A stretch of 64,000 bases of DNA, from positions 2,294,001 through 2,358,000 of the forward strand of contig NZ_CP049919.1 of assembly GCF_015624425.1 (NCBI RefSeq). The letters are read 5' to 3'. This DNA is from Roseateles sp. DAIF2. Lineage in GTDB: Bacteria > Pseudomonadota > Gammaproteobacteria > Burkholderiales > Burkholderiaceae_C. Below the pieces are notes generated by a model. It ran no database searches and was not told the DNA's origin. It saw nothing but the letters and a program-made list of their open reading frames with translations. The position numbers and the translations under genes are program-made. Position 1 is the stretch's first letter. Each line of letters opens with the position of its first letter. Of the stretch, positions 35,746-43,877 are shown piece by piece.

Positions 35746-37407
35746 ATGTTGCATCTGCTGAATCTGCTGGCCGCCATCGCGCTGCTGGTCTGGGGCACCT
35801 ATATCGTCCGCACCGGGGTGCTGCGCATCTTCGGGGCGAATCTGCGCGAGGTGCTGGCGCGCAGCGTCAGCAACCGCTTCTACGCGATCTGCTCCGGCAT
35901 GGGCGTGACCTGCCTGGTGCAGTCCAGCACGGCCACCTGCCTGCTGATCACCTCCTTCGTCGGCCAGGGCCTGATGTCCACCGCCGGCGGGCTGGCGGTG
36001 ATGCTGGGTGCGGACATCGGCACCGCGCTGATGACGGTGGTGTTCTCCTTCGACCTGTCCTGGCTCTCGCCGGCGCTGATCTTCACCGGCGTGGTGCTGT
36101 TCATCTCGCGCGAGAAGACCACGGCCGGGCGGCTGGGCCGCGTCGCGATCGGCCTGGGCCTGATCACGCTGGCGCTGAAACTGATCGTCGAGACCACCGA
36201 GCCGCTGATCCAGAGCCCGGCGGTGCGCGCGATCCTGGTGGCCCTGCCCAACGACCTGATGATCGACATCCTGGTCGGCGCGGTGCTGACCGTGATGTCC
36301 TATTCCAGCCTGGCCATCGTGCTGCTGACCGCGACCCTGGCCGAGTCGGGCATGGTGCCGGCGATGATGGCGATGGGCCTGGTGCTGGGCGCCAATGTCG
36401 GCAACGGCGTGCTGGCCCTGCCGTCCACCGCCAAGACCACGATGGCCGGGCGCCGCCTGCCGGTCGGCAACCTGCTGTTCAAGCTGGCCACCTGCGCCAT
36501 CGTCGTGCCCTTCCTGCCGATGATCCATGTCGAGCTGCAGCATTGGCTGCCGACCGTGCATGAGCAGGTGATCGCGCTGCACCTGGGCTTCAACCTGCTG
36601 AAGACCCTGCTGTTCGTCGCCCTGGTCTCGCCGACCGCCAAGCTGCTGGAGCGCTGGATGGTGGCCCCGCCCGCGCCGCCGGCCACCCGGCCGCGCCACC
36701 TGGACCCGATGGCCCTGGCCACGCCCTCGCTGGCGATCTCCTGCGCGGCGCGCGAGGCGCTGCACCAGGCCGATGTGGTTGAGACCATGCTGCGCGGCAT
36801 CCTGCCGGTGATCAAGAACAATGACCTGCAGCTCTCGGCCGAGCTGCGCCGGCTCGACGACCAGGTGGACGATCTCTACTCGGCGATCAAGTTCTATCTG
36901 ACCCAGATCTCGCGCGAGGCCCTGTCGGAGCGCGAGGCGCGGCGCTGGACCGACATCGTCAGCTTCACGATCAATATGGAGCAGATCGGCGACACGATCG
37001 AACGCATCCTCGAGGACATCGAGGACAAGAAGATCAAGAAGGCGCGCAACTTTTCCGAGGCCGGCATGGCCGAGATCAGCCACCTGCACGAGCGCCTGCT
37101 GGCCAATCTGCGCCTGGGCATGAGCGTGTTCCTGGACGGCCATGTGCGCGACGCGCAGAAGCTGCTGGAGGAGAAGGCGCGCTTCCGCGATCTGGAGCTG
37201 GAATACGCCGGCACCCATATCGCGCGCCTGCAGGAGAACACCGCGCAGAGCATCGAGACCAGCTCGCTGCACCTGGACCTGATCAGCGACCTGAAGCGCA
37301 TCAACGGCCATATCTGCTCGATCGCCTACCCGATCCTCGACTCGGCCGGCGTGCTCGCCCAGACCCGCCTGCGCGCCACCGACGAGCGCGGCATGGCCGA
37401 TGCCTGA
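35746..37407 (+). CDS. Na/Pi-cotransporter family protein with PhoU-like domain
   Basis: A 553-residue inner-membrane protein. The N-terminal 300 residues hold two inverted Na/Pi repeats with QSSTAT-type motifs (CLVQSSTATCLLITSF, and SYSSLAIVLLTATLAESG in the second). The C-terminal 220 residues form a helical PhoU-like domain. It resembles E. coli YjbB, which exports phosphate. The Nudix gene overlaps its 3' end by eight bases, suggesting cotranscription. Confidence 0.9.
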   Translation: MLHLLNLLAAIALLVWGTYIVRTGVLRIFGANLREVLARSVSNRFYAICSGMGVTCLVQSSTATCLLITSFVGQGLMSTAGGLAVMLGADIGTALMTVVFSFDLSWLSPALIFTGVVLFISREKTTAGRLGRVAIGLGLITLALKLIVETTEPLIQSPAVRAILVALPNDLMIDILVGAVLTVMSYSSLAIVLLTATLAESGMVPAMMAMGLVLGANVGNGVLALPSTAKTTMAGRRLPVGNLLFKLATCAIVVPFLPMIHVELQHWLPTVHEQVIALHLGFNLLKTLLFVALVSPTAKLLERWMVAPPAPPATRPRHLDPMALATPSLAISCAAREALHQADVVETMLRGILPVIKNNDLQLSAELRRLDDQVDDLYSAIKFYLTQISREALSEREARRWTDIVSFTINMEQIGDTIERILEDIEDKKIKKARNFSEAGMAEISHLHERLLANLRLGMSVFLDGHVRDAQKLLEEKARFRDLELEYAGTHIARLQENTAQSIETSSLHLDLISDLKRINGHICSIAYPILDSAGVLAQTRLRATDERGMADA

Positions 37408-38152
37408 GACCTGGCCACGCCTGCTGCTCGATGGCCAGCCCATCGGCGCGCTGGCGCCCGGCCATCTGGAGCTGGCGCTGCCGCTGCTGGCGCCGCATGC
37501 CGTGCTGCGTGATGGCGATCTGCTCTGGTCCCCGCCGCCCACGGCGCGCTCGGCGCTGATCCAGGCCGCGGCCGAGGCGCTGCGCGCGCGTGGCCTGATC
37601 CGCGGCTGGCGCGGCGAGCTCTATGCCTGCGAGGCACCGGTGGCCGATCCCTGCAGCGAGCGCGGCGCGGAGCTGTTCCGGCTGGAGCGCGCGGCCTTTC
37701 GCTTCTTCGGCCTGATGAGCCGCGCGGTGCATGTCAATGGCTGGGACGCCGAGGGCCGCATGTGCTGCGGCCGCCGTGCGGCGAGCAAGGCCACCGATCC
37801 GGGCAAGCTGGACAACCTGGCCGCCGGCGGCCTGACGGCCGGCGAGGACTTGCTGGACTGCGCACGTCGCGAGCTGTGGGAGGAGGCCGGCGTGCCGCCC
37901 GCGCTGAGCGCCGGCTCGCTGCTGCAGCCCGCCGGCGTGCTGCGCAGCCGCCGCGCGGTGCCGGGCGAGGGCCTGCACGACGAGGTGCTGCACATCTACG
38001 CGCTGCGGCTGCCGGCCGGCTTCACGCCGCGCAACCAGGATGGCGAGGTGGCCGAGTTCCTGGCGCTGGCGCCCGAGGAACTGCGCCGGCGCCTGGCGGC
38101 CGGCGAGTTCAGCCCCGATGCGACCCTGGTCGCGGCCTCAGGCCTCGATTGA
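37400..38152 (+). CDS. Nudix hydrolase with N-terminal DUF4743 region
   Basis: A 250-residue protein. Residues 1-110 are a DUF4743-like region as in plant and fungal TPP-phosphatase-type Nudix enzymes. The Nudix box lies at 143-165, with Gly143-Gly144, Glu149 and the core RELWEEAGV, all catalytic residues present. Relatives hydrolyse toxic thiamine-diphosphate derivatives, but the substrate here is inferred. It overlaps the transporter by eight bases at its start and the convergent coiled-coil gene by 15 bases at its end. Confidence 0.88.
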   Translation: MPETWPRLLLDGQPIGALAPGHLELALPLLAPHAVLRDGDLLWSPPPTARSALIQAAAEALRARGLIRGWRGELYACEAPVADPCSERGAELFRLERAAFRFFGLMSRAVHVNGWDAEGRMCCGRRAASKATDPGKLDNLAAGGLTAGEDLLDCARRELWEEAGVPPALSAGSLLQPAGVLRSRRAVPGEGLHDEVLHIYALRLPAGFTPRNQDGEVAEFLALAPEELRRRLAAGEFSPDATLVAASGLD

Positions 38153-38761
38153 GGCTTCGGCCTCGGCTCGCGCCGCGCGGCGCTGCGCGGCATCCAGTGC
38201 CAGCAGGCGCTCCTCGATGAATTCCTTCTCGACCCGGCTGCGCTGCAGCTGGGCTTGCAGCTCGTTCACCTGCTGGCGCAGCTGCTGCAGCTGATCGGTC
38301 AGCGCGGGATGCGGCTCGCGCCGCGCCGCCTGGGCGCGCGCACCGTCCAGCGCCTGCTGCAGCTGGCGGCGCTGCTGCAGCAGCCGCGCCAGCTCCACCT
38401 GCTGGTGGCGGCGCCAGTCGTCGTAGTCGTCAGGCTCGGGCGGATGTTCGGGCGGGCTCAGGCGCGCGAAGTCCATCGAGTCCTCGCCGATCGAGGCCGC
38501 GTCGAGCGGCATCGCCGCCGGGTGCCGCTCCGCGCCGCGCGCCGTGCCACTGCCGCTTCGCTCCAGCAGGCGCTGCAGGTCGCGCGCCACGCCCTTCAGT
38601 GCCAGGCCGGCCTCGCGGCTGTCGTGCAGGGCATGGCTCAGGTATTGCCGGCGCTCATCCTCCTGCGCGTTCATGCGCAGATAGGCCGCGATCGCGATCA
38701 CCACGAACACCAGGTTGGCGACCAGCACGCCCAGGCTGGCCAAGTTTTCCAATTCCACCAT
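38138..38761 (-). CDS. Single-pass membrane protein with long coiled coil
   Basis: A 207-residue protein of unknown function. A transmembrane helix lies at residues about 9-28 (LGVLVANLVFVVIAIAAYL). A polar linker follows, then an Ala/Gln/Arg/Leu-rich coiled coil from about residue 115 to the end. It starts nine bases after the response regulator gene and is probably cotranscribed with it, so it might be a signalling partner or membrane tether. No named family is recognised. Confidence 0.7.
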   Translation of the reverse strand: MVELENLASLGVLVANLVFVVIAIAAYLRMNAQEDERRQYLSHALHDSREAGLALKGVARDLQRLLERSGSGTARGAERHPAAMPLDAASIGEDSMDFARLSPPEHPPEPDDYDDWRRHQQVELARLLQQRRQLQQALDGARAQAARREPHPALTDQLQQLRQQVNELQAQLQRSRVEKEFIEERLLALDAAQRRAARAEAEASIEA

Positions 38762-38770
38762 CTTCGTTCT

Positions 38771-39730
38771 TCAGACCAACAGGAAGGCGAGCCTACCCTG
38801 ACCGAGGCCGGGCAGGCGCAGGCTGAACTCGCTACGGCCGCTGTTGCGGGCCATCAGCTCGGGCAGGCGTTCGAAACGCTGGCGTGCCAGCCGCACCGCG
38901 CTGAGCGCTGGCACGTCGCTGGCGCTGCGCTTGCGCAGCTGGGCCGCGCAGGCGCGCATGAAGCGTCCGGCCTGGTCCACCAGGCGCGGGCCGGGCTCAA
39001 GGCCCGCGGCCATGCCGGCCTGGATCTCGGCGGAACTGGCACCCGCGGCGATGCCGCCGACCAGCCAGCAGGCGCTGGCGTCGAGCAGGCCGATCGCATA
39101 GGGGCCGTTGCGCCCGGCGCTGCCGTACAGCGCCACCAGCTGGGTGGGGCGTTCGGCCAGGCCCGCGTCCTGCTCGGCGCGGCGCAGGTCAAAGCCGCGC
39201 GTGCCCAGATGCATATAGAGCTGCTGCTGCAGCTGGGCCAGCGAATCGATCGCGCTACCGCGCGGCAGCTCCGGCACCTCCAGCGCCGGGCCGCCGGCGC
39301 GCTGCGGCAGCAGGCCAGCCACCGCACGGCGCAGCGCGCGGTCGTCGAAGGGCTTGGGCAGCACGAAGCGCGCGCCGCGGCGGCGCGCCTCGTGCAGGCG
39401 CTCGGCGCGGGTCTCGGTGGTGACGATGCCGACCGGCAGGTCCGCATGGCCGCCGCGGCGCAGCGCCTGCAGCAGCTGCAGCCCGCCGACATTGGGCATA
39501 TGCCAGTCCGACAGCACCAGATCGGGCCGCTCGGCCGCCACCCGGTCCAGCGCGGCGGCGCCGTCGTCGGCGGTGTCGATCTGCAGCGGCGGCAGCGGGT
39601 TGTCGTCGTCGTCCACGCCGCCCTCCAGCGCGCGCCGGATGATGGCCTGGATGGCCCGGCTGTCGTCGACGATCAGCACGCGAGGGGGCCGCGGCAGGCG
39701 CTCCTCCTGCGGCATCGGACTGCTGAGCAT
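38771..39730 (-). CDS. CheY-like response regulator with unassigned C-terminal domain
   Basis: A 319-residue protein. The receiver domain (residues 17-145) has the acidic pair Asp22-Asp23, phosphoacceptor Asp75 in VLSDWHMPN, the Thr in VGIVTTE and Lys126 in LPKPF. A short acidic insert (VDDDDNP) lies after the first helix. The C-terminal 150 residues have no helix-turn-helix and no HD-GYP or GGDEF motif; they may be a CheX/CheC-like or new output domain. The paired membrane coiled-coil gene follows directly. A cognate histidine kinase is not in the window. Confidence 0.85.
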   Translation of the reverse strand: MLSSPMPQEERLPRPPRVLIVDDSRAIQAIIRRALEGGVDDDDNPLPPLQIDTADDGAAALDRVAAERPDLVLSDWHMPNVGGLQLLQALRRGGHADLPVGIVTTETRAERLHEARRRGARFVLPKPFDDRALRRAVAGLLPQRAGGPALEVPELPRGSAIDSLAQLQQQLYMHLGTRGFDLRRAEQDAGLAERPTQLVALYGSAGRNGPYAIGLLDASACWLVGGIAAGASSAEIQAGMAAGLEPGPRLVDQAGRFMRACAAQLRKRSASDVPALSAVRLARQRFERLPELMARNSGRSEFSLRLPGLGQGRLAFLLV

Positions 39731-39942
39731 GGCTGGTGTGTTCCCTCGTTGGCCTTCCCGGGGCCGTTGTGGTGGCGTCTTGTGCGCCTGTCGCCCGAAG
39801 GGTCGACTTGGGTCGGGAGTGTGCGACCAAGCGTAACGCGGCGGCTCGGGATAAGCCCGCATCCGCAGGGCCTGCGTTGCCCGGGCGTGAATTAGTGAAC
39901 ACCGAAACAAGCGGCGCGTGTCGGGTCGGCACAATCGGACGC

Positions 39943-41064
39943 ATGGACAAAGTCGATGTGGTGGTGGTCGGTGCCGGCGTGGTCGGGCTGGCGGTGGGGC
40001 GGGCGCTGGCCCGCAGCGGGCGCGAGACCCTGGTGCTGGAGCGCGAGACGGCGATCGGGCAGGGCGTCAGCTCGCGCAACAGCGAGGTGATCCACGCGGG
40101 CCTGTACTACCCCGAGGGCTCGCTGAAGGCGCGCCTGTGCGTGGCCGGGAAGCACCGGCTCTACGAGTTCTGCGCCAGCCATGGCGTCGCGCACCGCCGT
40201 TGCGGCAAGCTGGTGGTGGCCACCGACGCGGCGCAGCTGGCGGGCCTGCGGGCGCTGGCCGCGAAGGGGCAGCAGAACGGCGTCGACGACCTGCGCTGGC
40301 TGGACGGCGCCGAGGCGCGCGCGCTGGAGCCGGCGCTGCGCTGCGAGGCCGCGCTGCTCTCGCCCTCGACCGGCATCGTCGACAGCCACGGCCTGATGCT
40401 GGCGCTGCAGGGCGATATGGAGACCGCCGGCGGCATGCTGGGCCTAGGCTCCGAGGTGCTGGGCCTGCGCGCCACGCCCGAGGGCCAGGTCTTGCGCGTG
40501 CGCGCCGACGGCGCCGAGATGGAGCTGCTGGCCGATCTGGTGATCAACGCCGCGGGCCTGTGGGCCCCCTGGCTGGCGGCATGCAGCGAGGGCCTGGACG
40601 CGGTCCATGTGCCGGCGGCGCATTACTGCAAGGGCAGCTATTTTTCGCTGGCCGGGCGCGCACCCTTTGGCCGCCTGATCTACCCCTTGCCGCAGGAAGC
40701 CTCGCTGGGCGTGCACCTGACCCTGGACCTGGGCGGCCAGGCCCGCTTCGGCCCCGATGCGCAATGGCTGGAGGGCGTGGCCGATCCGGATGGGCTGGAC
40801 TATGTCGTCGACCCGGCGCGCGCCGAGGGCTTTTATGCCGATGTGCGCCGCTACTGGCCCTTGCTGCCGGACGGCGCGCTGCAGCCGGCCTACAGCGGCG
40901 TGCGCCCGAAGATCCATGGCCCCGGCGAGCCGGCCCCGGACTTCCGCATCGACGGCCCGGCCCAGCATGGCGTGCCGGGCCTGGTCAACCTGCTGGGCAT
41001 CGAGTCGCCGGGGCTGACCAGCTGCCTGGCGATCGCGGACGAGGTGCTGGCGCGCCTCGCCTGA
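39943..41064 (+). CDS. FAD-dependent oxidoreductase, LhgO (L-2-hydroxyglutarate oxidase)-like
   Basis: A 373-residue DAO-family flavoprotein. The FAD-binding Rossmann motif [18 protein letters not shown] is at the N-terminus, followed by [20 protein letters not shown], typical of LhgO/YgaF. C-terminal features are [19 protein letters not shown] and [17 protein letters not shown]. It probably oxidises L-2-hydroxyglutarate or a related hydroxy acid and feeds electrons to the respiratory chain at the inner membrane. The exact substrate is inferred. Confidence 0.87.
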   Translation: MDKVDVVVVGAGVVGLAVGRALARSGRETLVLERETAIGQGVSSRNSEVIHAGLYYPEGSLKARLCVAGKHRLYEFCASHGVAHRRCGKLVVATDAAQLAGLRALAAKGQQNGVDDLRWLDGAEARALEPALRCEAALLSPSTGIVDSHGLMLALQGDMETAGGMLGLGSEVLGLRATPEGQVLRVRADGAEMELLADLVINAAGLWAPWLAACSEGLDAVHVPAAHYCKGSYFSLAGRAPFGRLIYPLPQEASLGVHLTLDLGGQARFGPDAQWLEGVADPDGLDYVVDPARAEGFYADVRRYWPLLPDGALQPAYSGVRPKIHGPGEPAPDFRIDGPAQHGVPGLVNLLGIESPGLTSCLAIADEVLARLA

Positions 41065-41132
41065 GTTAAGTTCGCGCGCGGCCGCCGCGCTACATTCGGC
41101 ACCCAACAGAACCATTCGAAGGGGAGGGGCCG

Positions 41133-41603
41133 ATGCGTCGTCGAGCCCAGATGAAGGTTGCCGCCTTGCTGCTGCTGGCCTTGGCGGCGGCCGCCTGCAG
41201 CGAGTTCGGCGGCGGCACCGGACCGATCAGCCGCAAGATCGGCGAGGTCGTGCGCGATCCGGCCGCCCAGGAGCTGGATCTCGCCCGGCTGACCAGCTTC
41301 GGCTGGGACCGCTTTTATTTCTTCCCGGCCGAGACCAGTCGCGAGCAGATCTGCGCCTTCATCGGCGCGGGCCGCAAGCATTGCGGCCGCATCATCCGCT
41401 ACCCGGTCGTGCCCGCCGGCTCGGTCGCCCTGCTGTTCGGCCTGGACGGGCAGCTGACCCATGCCGAGCTGCATGCGCTGGAGAACGGCCGCTTCGATCT
41501 GCAGCTGAGCCCCGAGGGCCATCCCCGCAGCGCCTCGGTCTTCAAGATCCGGCGCATTCCCTCCAGCAGCGGGCGGGATACCGTCTGGCTGGGGCCGCGA
41601 TAG
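41133..41603 (+). CDS. Lipoprotein, hypothetical
   Basis: A 156-residue protein. AAGGGGAGG precedes the ATG at 41133; an ATG at 41151 is an alternative. A signal peptide with lipobox AAAAC predicts an outer-membrane or periplasmic lipoprotein. The mature part has two cysteines (QICAFIGAGRKHCGRII) that could form a disulfide and a beta-rich C-terminus. No named family is recognised. Confidence 0.72.
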   Translation: MRRRAQMKVAALLLLALAAAACSEFGGGTGPISRKIGEVVRDPAAQELDLARLTSFGWDRFYFFPAETSREQICAFIGAGRKHCGRIIRYPVVPAGSVALLFGLDGQLTHAELHALENGRFDLQLSPEGHPRSASVFKIRRIPSSSGRDTVWLGPR

Positions 41604-41694
41604 GACCTGGCGTCGCGGTGGTCCGGTGAGTCATTTCACCGACTTCGTCTTGAAGCGGTGTCGGCGTTGAATGCTGGAGTGACGAAAGCACGCC

Positions 41695-41741
41695 AGAAGA
41701 AAAAACGCACCGCCTGCGGCAACAGCTGCCGCGGGCGGTGC
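41695..41741 (-). terminator. Rho-independent terminator of the chitinase cluster
   Basis: On the minus strand GCACCGCC...GGCGGTGC forms a long stem (41741-41707), with inner GCGGCAG/TTGCCGC pairing, followed by TTTTTTCTTCT. It lies 32 bases after the last chitinase stop. Confidence 0.85.
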
Positions 41742-41772
41742 GAGTGCGCTAGCTAACTAGTCGACGGGCTTT

Positions 41773-43818
41773 TTACTTCAACCCGTTGCTGATCGCCTTG
41801 ATCAGCGTGCCCTGAGCGTCGTCACCGTCGAACTCCCAGAAGAAGGCGCCGCCCAGACCCTTGGTCTTGACGTAGTTCATCTTCTCGGTGATCTGCACCG
41901 GCGTGTCGAAGCTCCAGAAGGTGGTGCCGTTGTAGATCCACTGGGCGCGGCTTTGCGGATCGACGAAGCTGGGCCAGTTCAGGGCCTTCAGCACCTTGTA
42001 GTTCTCGTTGCCCTTCTCCCAGGTGGCCGGTGCGGGCACGCCGCTCTGGTACAGGCCGTTGCCGACATTGGGCACATTGGTCCAGCCGCGGCCGTAGAAG
42101 CCGATGCCCAGGTTGAGCTTGGTGGCCGGCACGCCCTTGTTCAGATAGGCCTTCAGCGCATCGTCGGTGTTGTAGAGCCGCACGTCGCCGGCCGCGGGGT
42201 CGGCGCTGCTCGGGTACAGCGGCGAGTGGAAGCCGGTGATCGGGTCCCAGCCGCCGTGGAAGTCGTAGGTCATCACGTTGATGAAATTCAGATAGGGGTG
42301 AGCCTTATCCGGATCCCAGGCGCGAATCTTGTCGACCCCGGCGGGGGCGGCCATCGTCAGCAGCAGGCCCGCGCGGTGGGCGTCGAGCTGCTTGCGGAAC
42401 TCGGCCAGCAGGCCGGTGAAGTTCTCGCGGTCCTCGGGCTTGCCGCAGCCCAGGCCGCAGGCGTTGGGGTATTCCCAGTCGAGGTCGATGCCGTCGAACA
42501 CGCCGGCCAGCGCGGCCGGTCCGCCGGCGTCCTCGACGCGCGGCAGATCGCCCTTGATGTAGGCGTCGATGCAGCTCTTGACGAAGGCGACCCGGTTCTC
42601 CGGCTTGGCCGCCTCGGAGAAGCCGCGCGAGTAGGTCCAGCCGCCCAGCGAGATCAGCACCTTGAGCTTCGGATACTTGGCCTTCAGCTTCTTCAGCTGG
42701 TTCCAGTTGCCGCGCAGCGGCTGGTTCCAGGTGTCGCCGATACCGTCCACGCTCTGCGCGGCGCTGAAGCTCTTGGTGTAGTCGGCGAAGGCATCGCCGC
42801 CCGCGCCAGTGCTCTCGTTGACCGCCTGGGTCACACCGACCTCGCAGCGGTTGTTGCGCACATTGCCGAAGGCGTAGTTGATGTGCGTCAGCAGCGGGGC
42901 GGAGCCGCTGGTCTCGATGTTCTTGACCAGATAGTTGCGGCCGTAGATGCCCCATTGGGCGAAGTAGCCCAGCACGGTCTTGTCGGTGGCACCGGTGGTC
43001 GTGACCGAGATCGGGGCCGAGGGCTGGGAGGCGCCGGCCTGGCTGACGGCAACGACGCTGAAGTTGTAGGTGGTGTTGGGTGCCAGGCCGCCGATACTGG
43101 CCTGCGTCAGTGCGGTCTGGGTGGCCTGCGTGGCGCCCTGCAGCACGCGGTATTGCACCGTGCAGTTGGGGCCGGCGGTCACCGCGTTCCAGCTCAGGTT
43201 GACGTTGTCGCCACCCTGCGAGGGCGAGTTCAGACCGCCGGGCGTGGCCGGGATGCTGGTGCAGGGGGCCGGCGTCGTGACCAGCAGCGAGGCGCTGAGG
43301 GCCGAGGCATTGGAGGCCTTGTCCTTGGCGCGCACCTGATAGCTGTAGTTGGTGCCGGCGGTCAGGCCGGTGTCGGTATGGCTGTTGCCGGCGGGCGAGG
43401 CGATCAGGGTGCCGCCGCGCAGCAGCTCATAGCCGGCCAGGCCGCTGCCGCCGACGTTGTCGGTGGAGGCGCTCCAGCTCAGGGTTACGCTGTTGCTGCT
43501 GAGGTTGCTGGCGGTGGGCGTGCCGGGCACGCTGGGCGCTGTGATGTCCGGACCGACGGGGTCGCAGGTGCCCAGCGGCTTCCAGACGGCCCAGGGGCCG
43601 GAGTTGGTGGCCGGCGAGTTGTTCTGGGTCCACCAGTTGGCCTGGTAGGCGGCGTTGTTCTGCTGGGCCTTCTGGCCGGCGGTGTAGGTGGCGCTCGGGC
43701 TCCATTCCGGCACGCCGGTGCAGTCATAGGCCTGGGCCGCGCTGCCGGCCAGCAGGCCGGCGGCCAGCGCCGTCCAGCGCAGGGCGCGGCGGGTTTGTGC
43801 GGGTTTCTTCAGTTTCAT
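41773..43818 (-). CDS. Secreted GH18 chitinase with chitin-binding module and two FnIII domains
   Basis: A 681-residue endochitinase-type enzyme. Domain order: signal peptide 1-30 (ending SAAQA); CBM5/12-like chitin-binding module 31-86 with the aromatic run YQANWWTQNNSP; two fibronectin III domains (about 93-182 and 190-276); GH18 catalytic barrel about 280-680. The catalytic DxxDxDxE reads FDGIDLDWEYP with acid Glu449. Substrate-cleft motifs LISLGGW, MTYDFHGGWD and GFYGRGW are present. It hydrolyses chitin outside the cell. It is the last gene of the three-chitinase cluster; its CBM is nearly identical to that of the next gene upstream. Confidence 0.95.
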   Translation of the reverse strand: MKLKKPAQTRRALRWTALAAGLLAGSAAQAYDCTGVPEWSPSATYTAGQKAQQNNAAYQANWWTQNNSPATNSGPWAVWKPLGTCDPVGPDITAPSVPGTPTASNLSSNSVTLSWSASTDNVGGSGLAGYELLRGGTLIASPAGNSHTDTGLTAGTNYSYQVRAKDKASNASALSASLLVTTPAPCTSIPATPGGLNSPSQGGDNVNLSWNAVTAGPNCTVQYRVLQGATQATQTALTQASIGGLAPNTTYNFSVVAVSQAGASQPSAPISVTTTGATDKTVLGYFAQWGIYGRNYLVKNIETSGSAPLLTHINYAFGNVRNNRCEVGVTQAVNESTGAGGDAFADYTKSFSAAQSVDGIGDTWNQPLRGNWNQLKKLKAKYPKLKVLISLGGWTYSRGFSEAAKPENRVAFVKSCIDAYIKGDLPRVEDAGGPAALAGVFDGIDLDWEYPNACGLGCGKPEDRENFTGLLAEFRKQLDAHRAGLLLTMAAPAGVDKIRAWDPDKAHPYLNFINVMTYDFHGGWDPITGFHSPLYPSSADPAAGDVRLYNTDDALKAYLNKGVPATKLNLGIGFYGRGWTNVPNVGNGLYQSGVPAPATWEKGNENYKVLKALNWPSFVDPQSRAQWIYNGTTFWSFDTPVQITEKMNYVKTKGLGGAFFWEFDGDDAQGTLIKAISNGLK
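43561..43740 (-). repeat. CBM-coding direct repeat, copy in distal chitinase
   Basis: This 180-base segment, coding the chitin-binding module and the end of the signal peptide, matches 46500-46679 with fewer than ten mismatches by eye. The rest of the two chitinase genes is clearly diverged. Confidence 0.85.
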
Positions 43819-43877
43819 GCTGAGATTTCCTCTGCGTTTGATGGATCTGTGGATCGATCGTGGGGTGGGGTGAAGGA

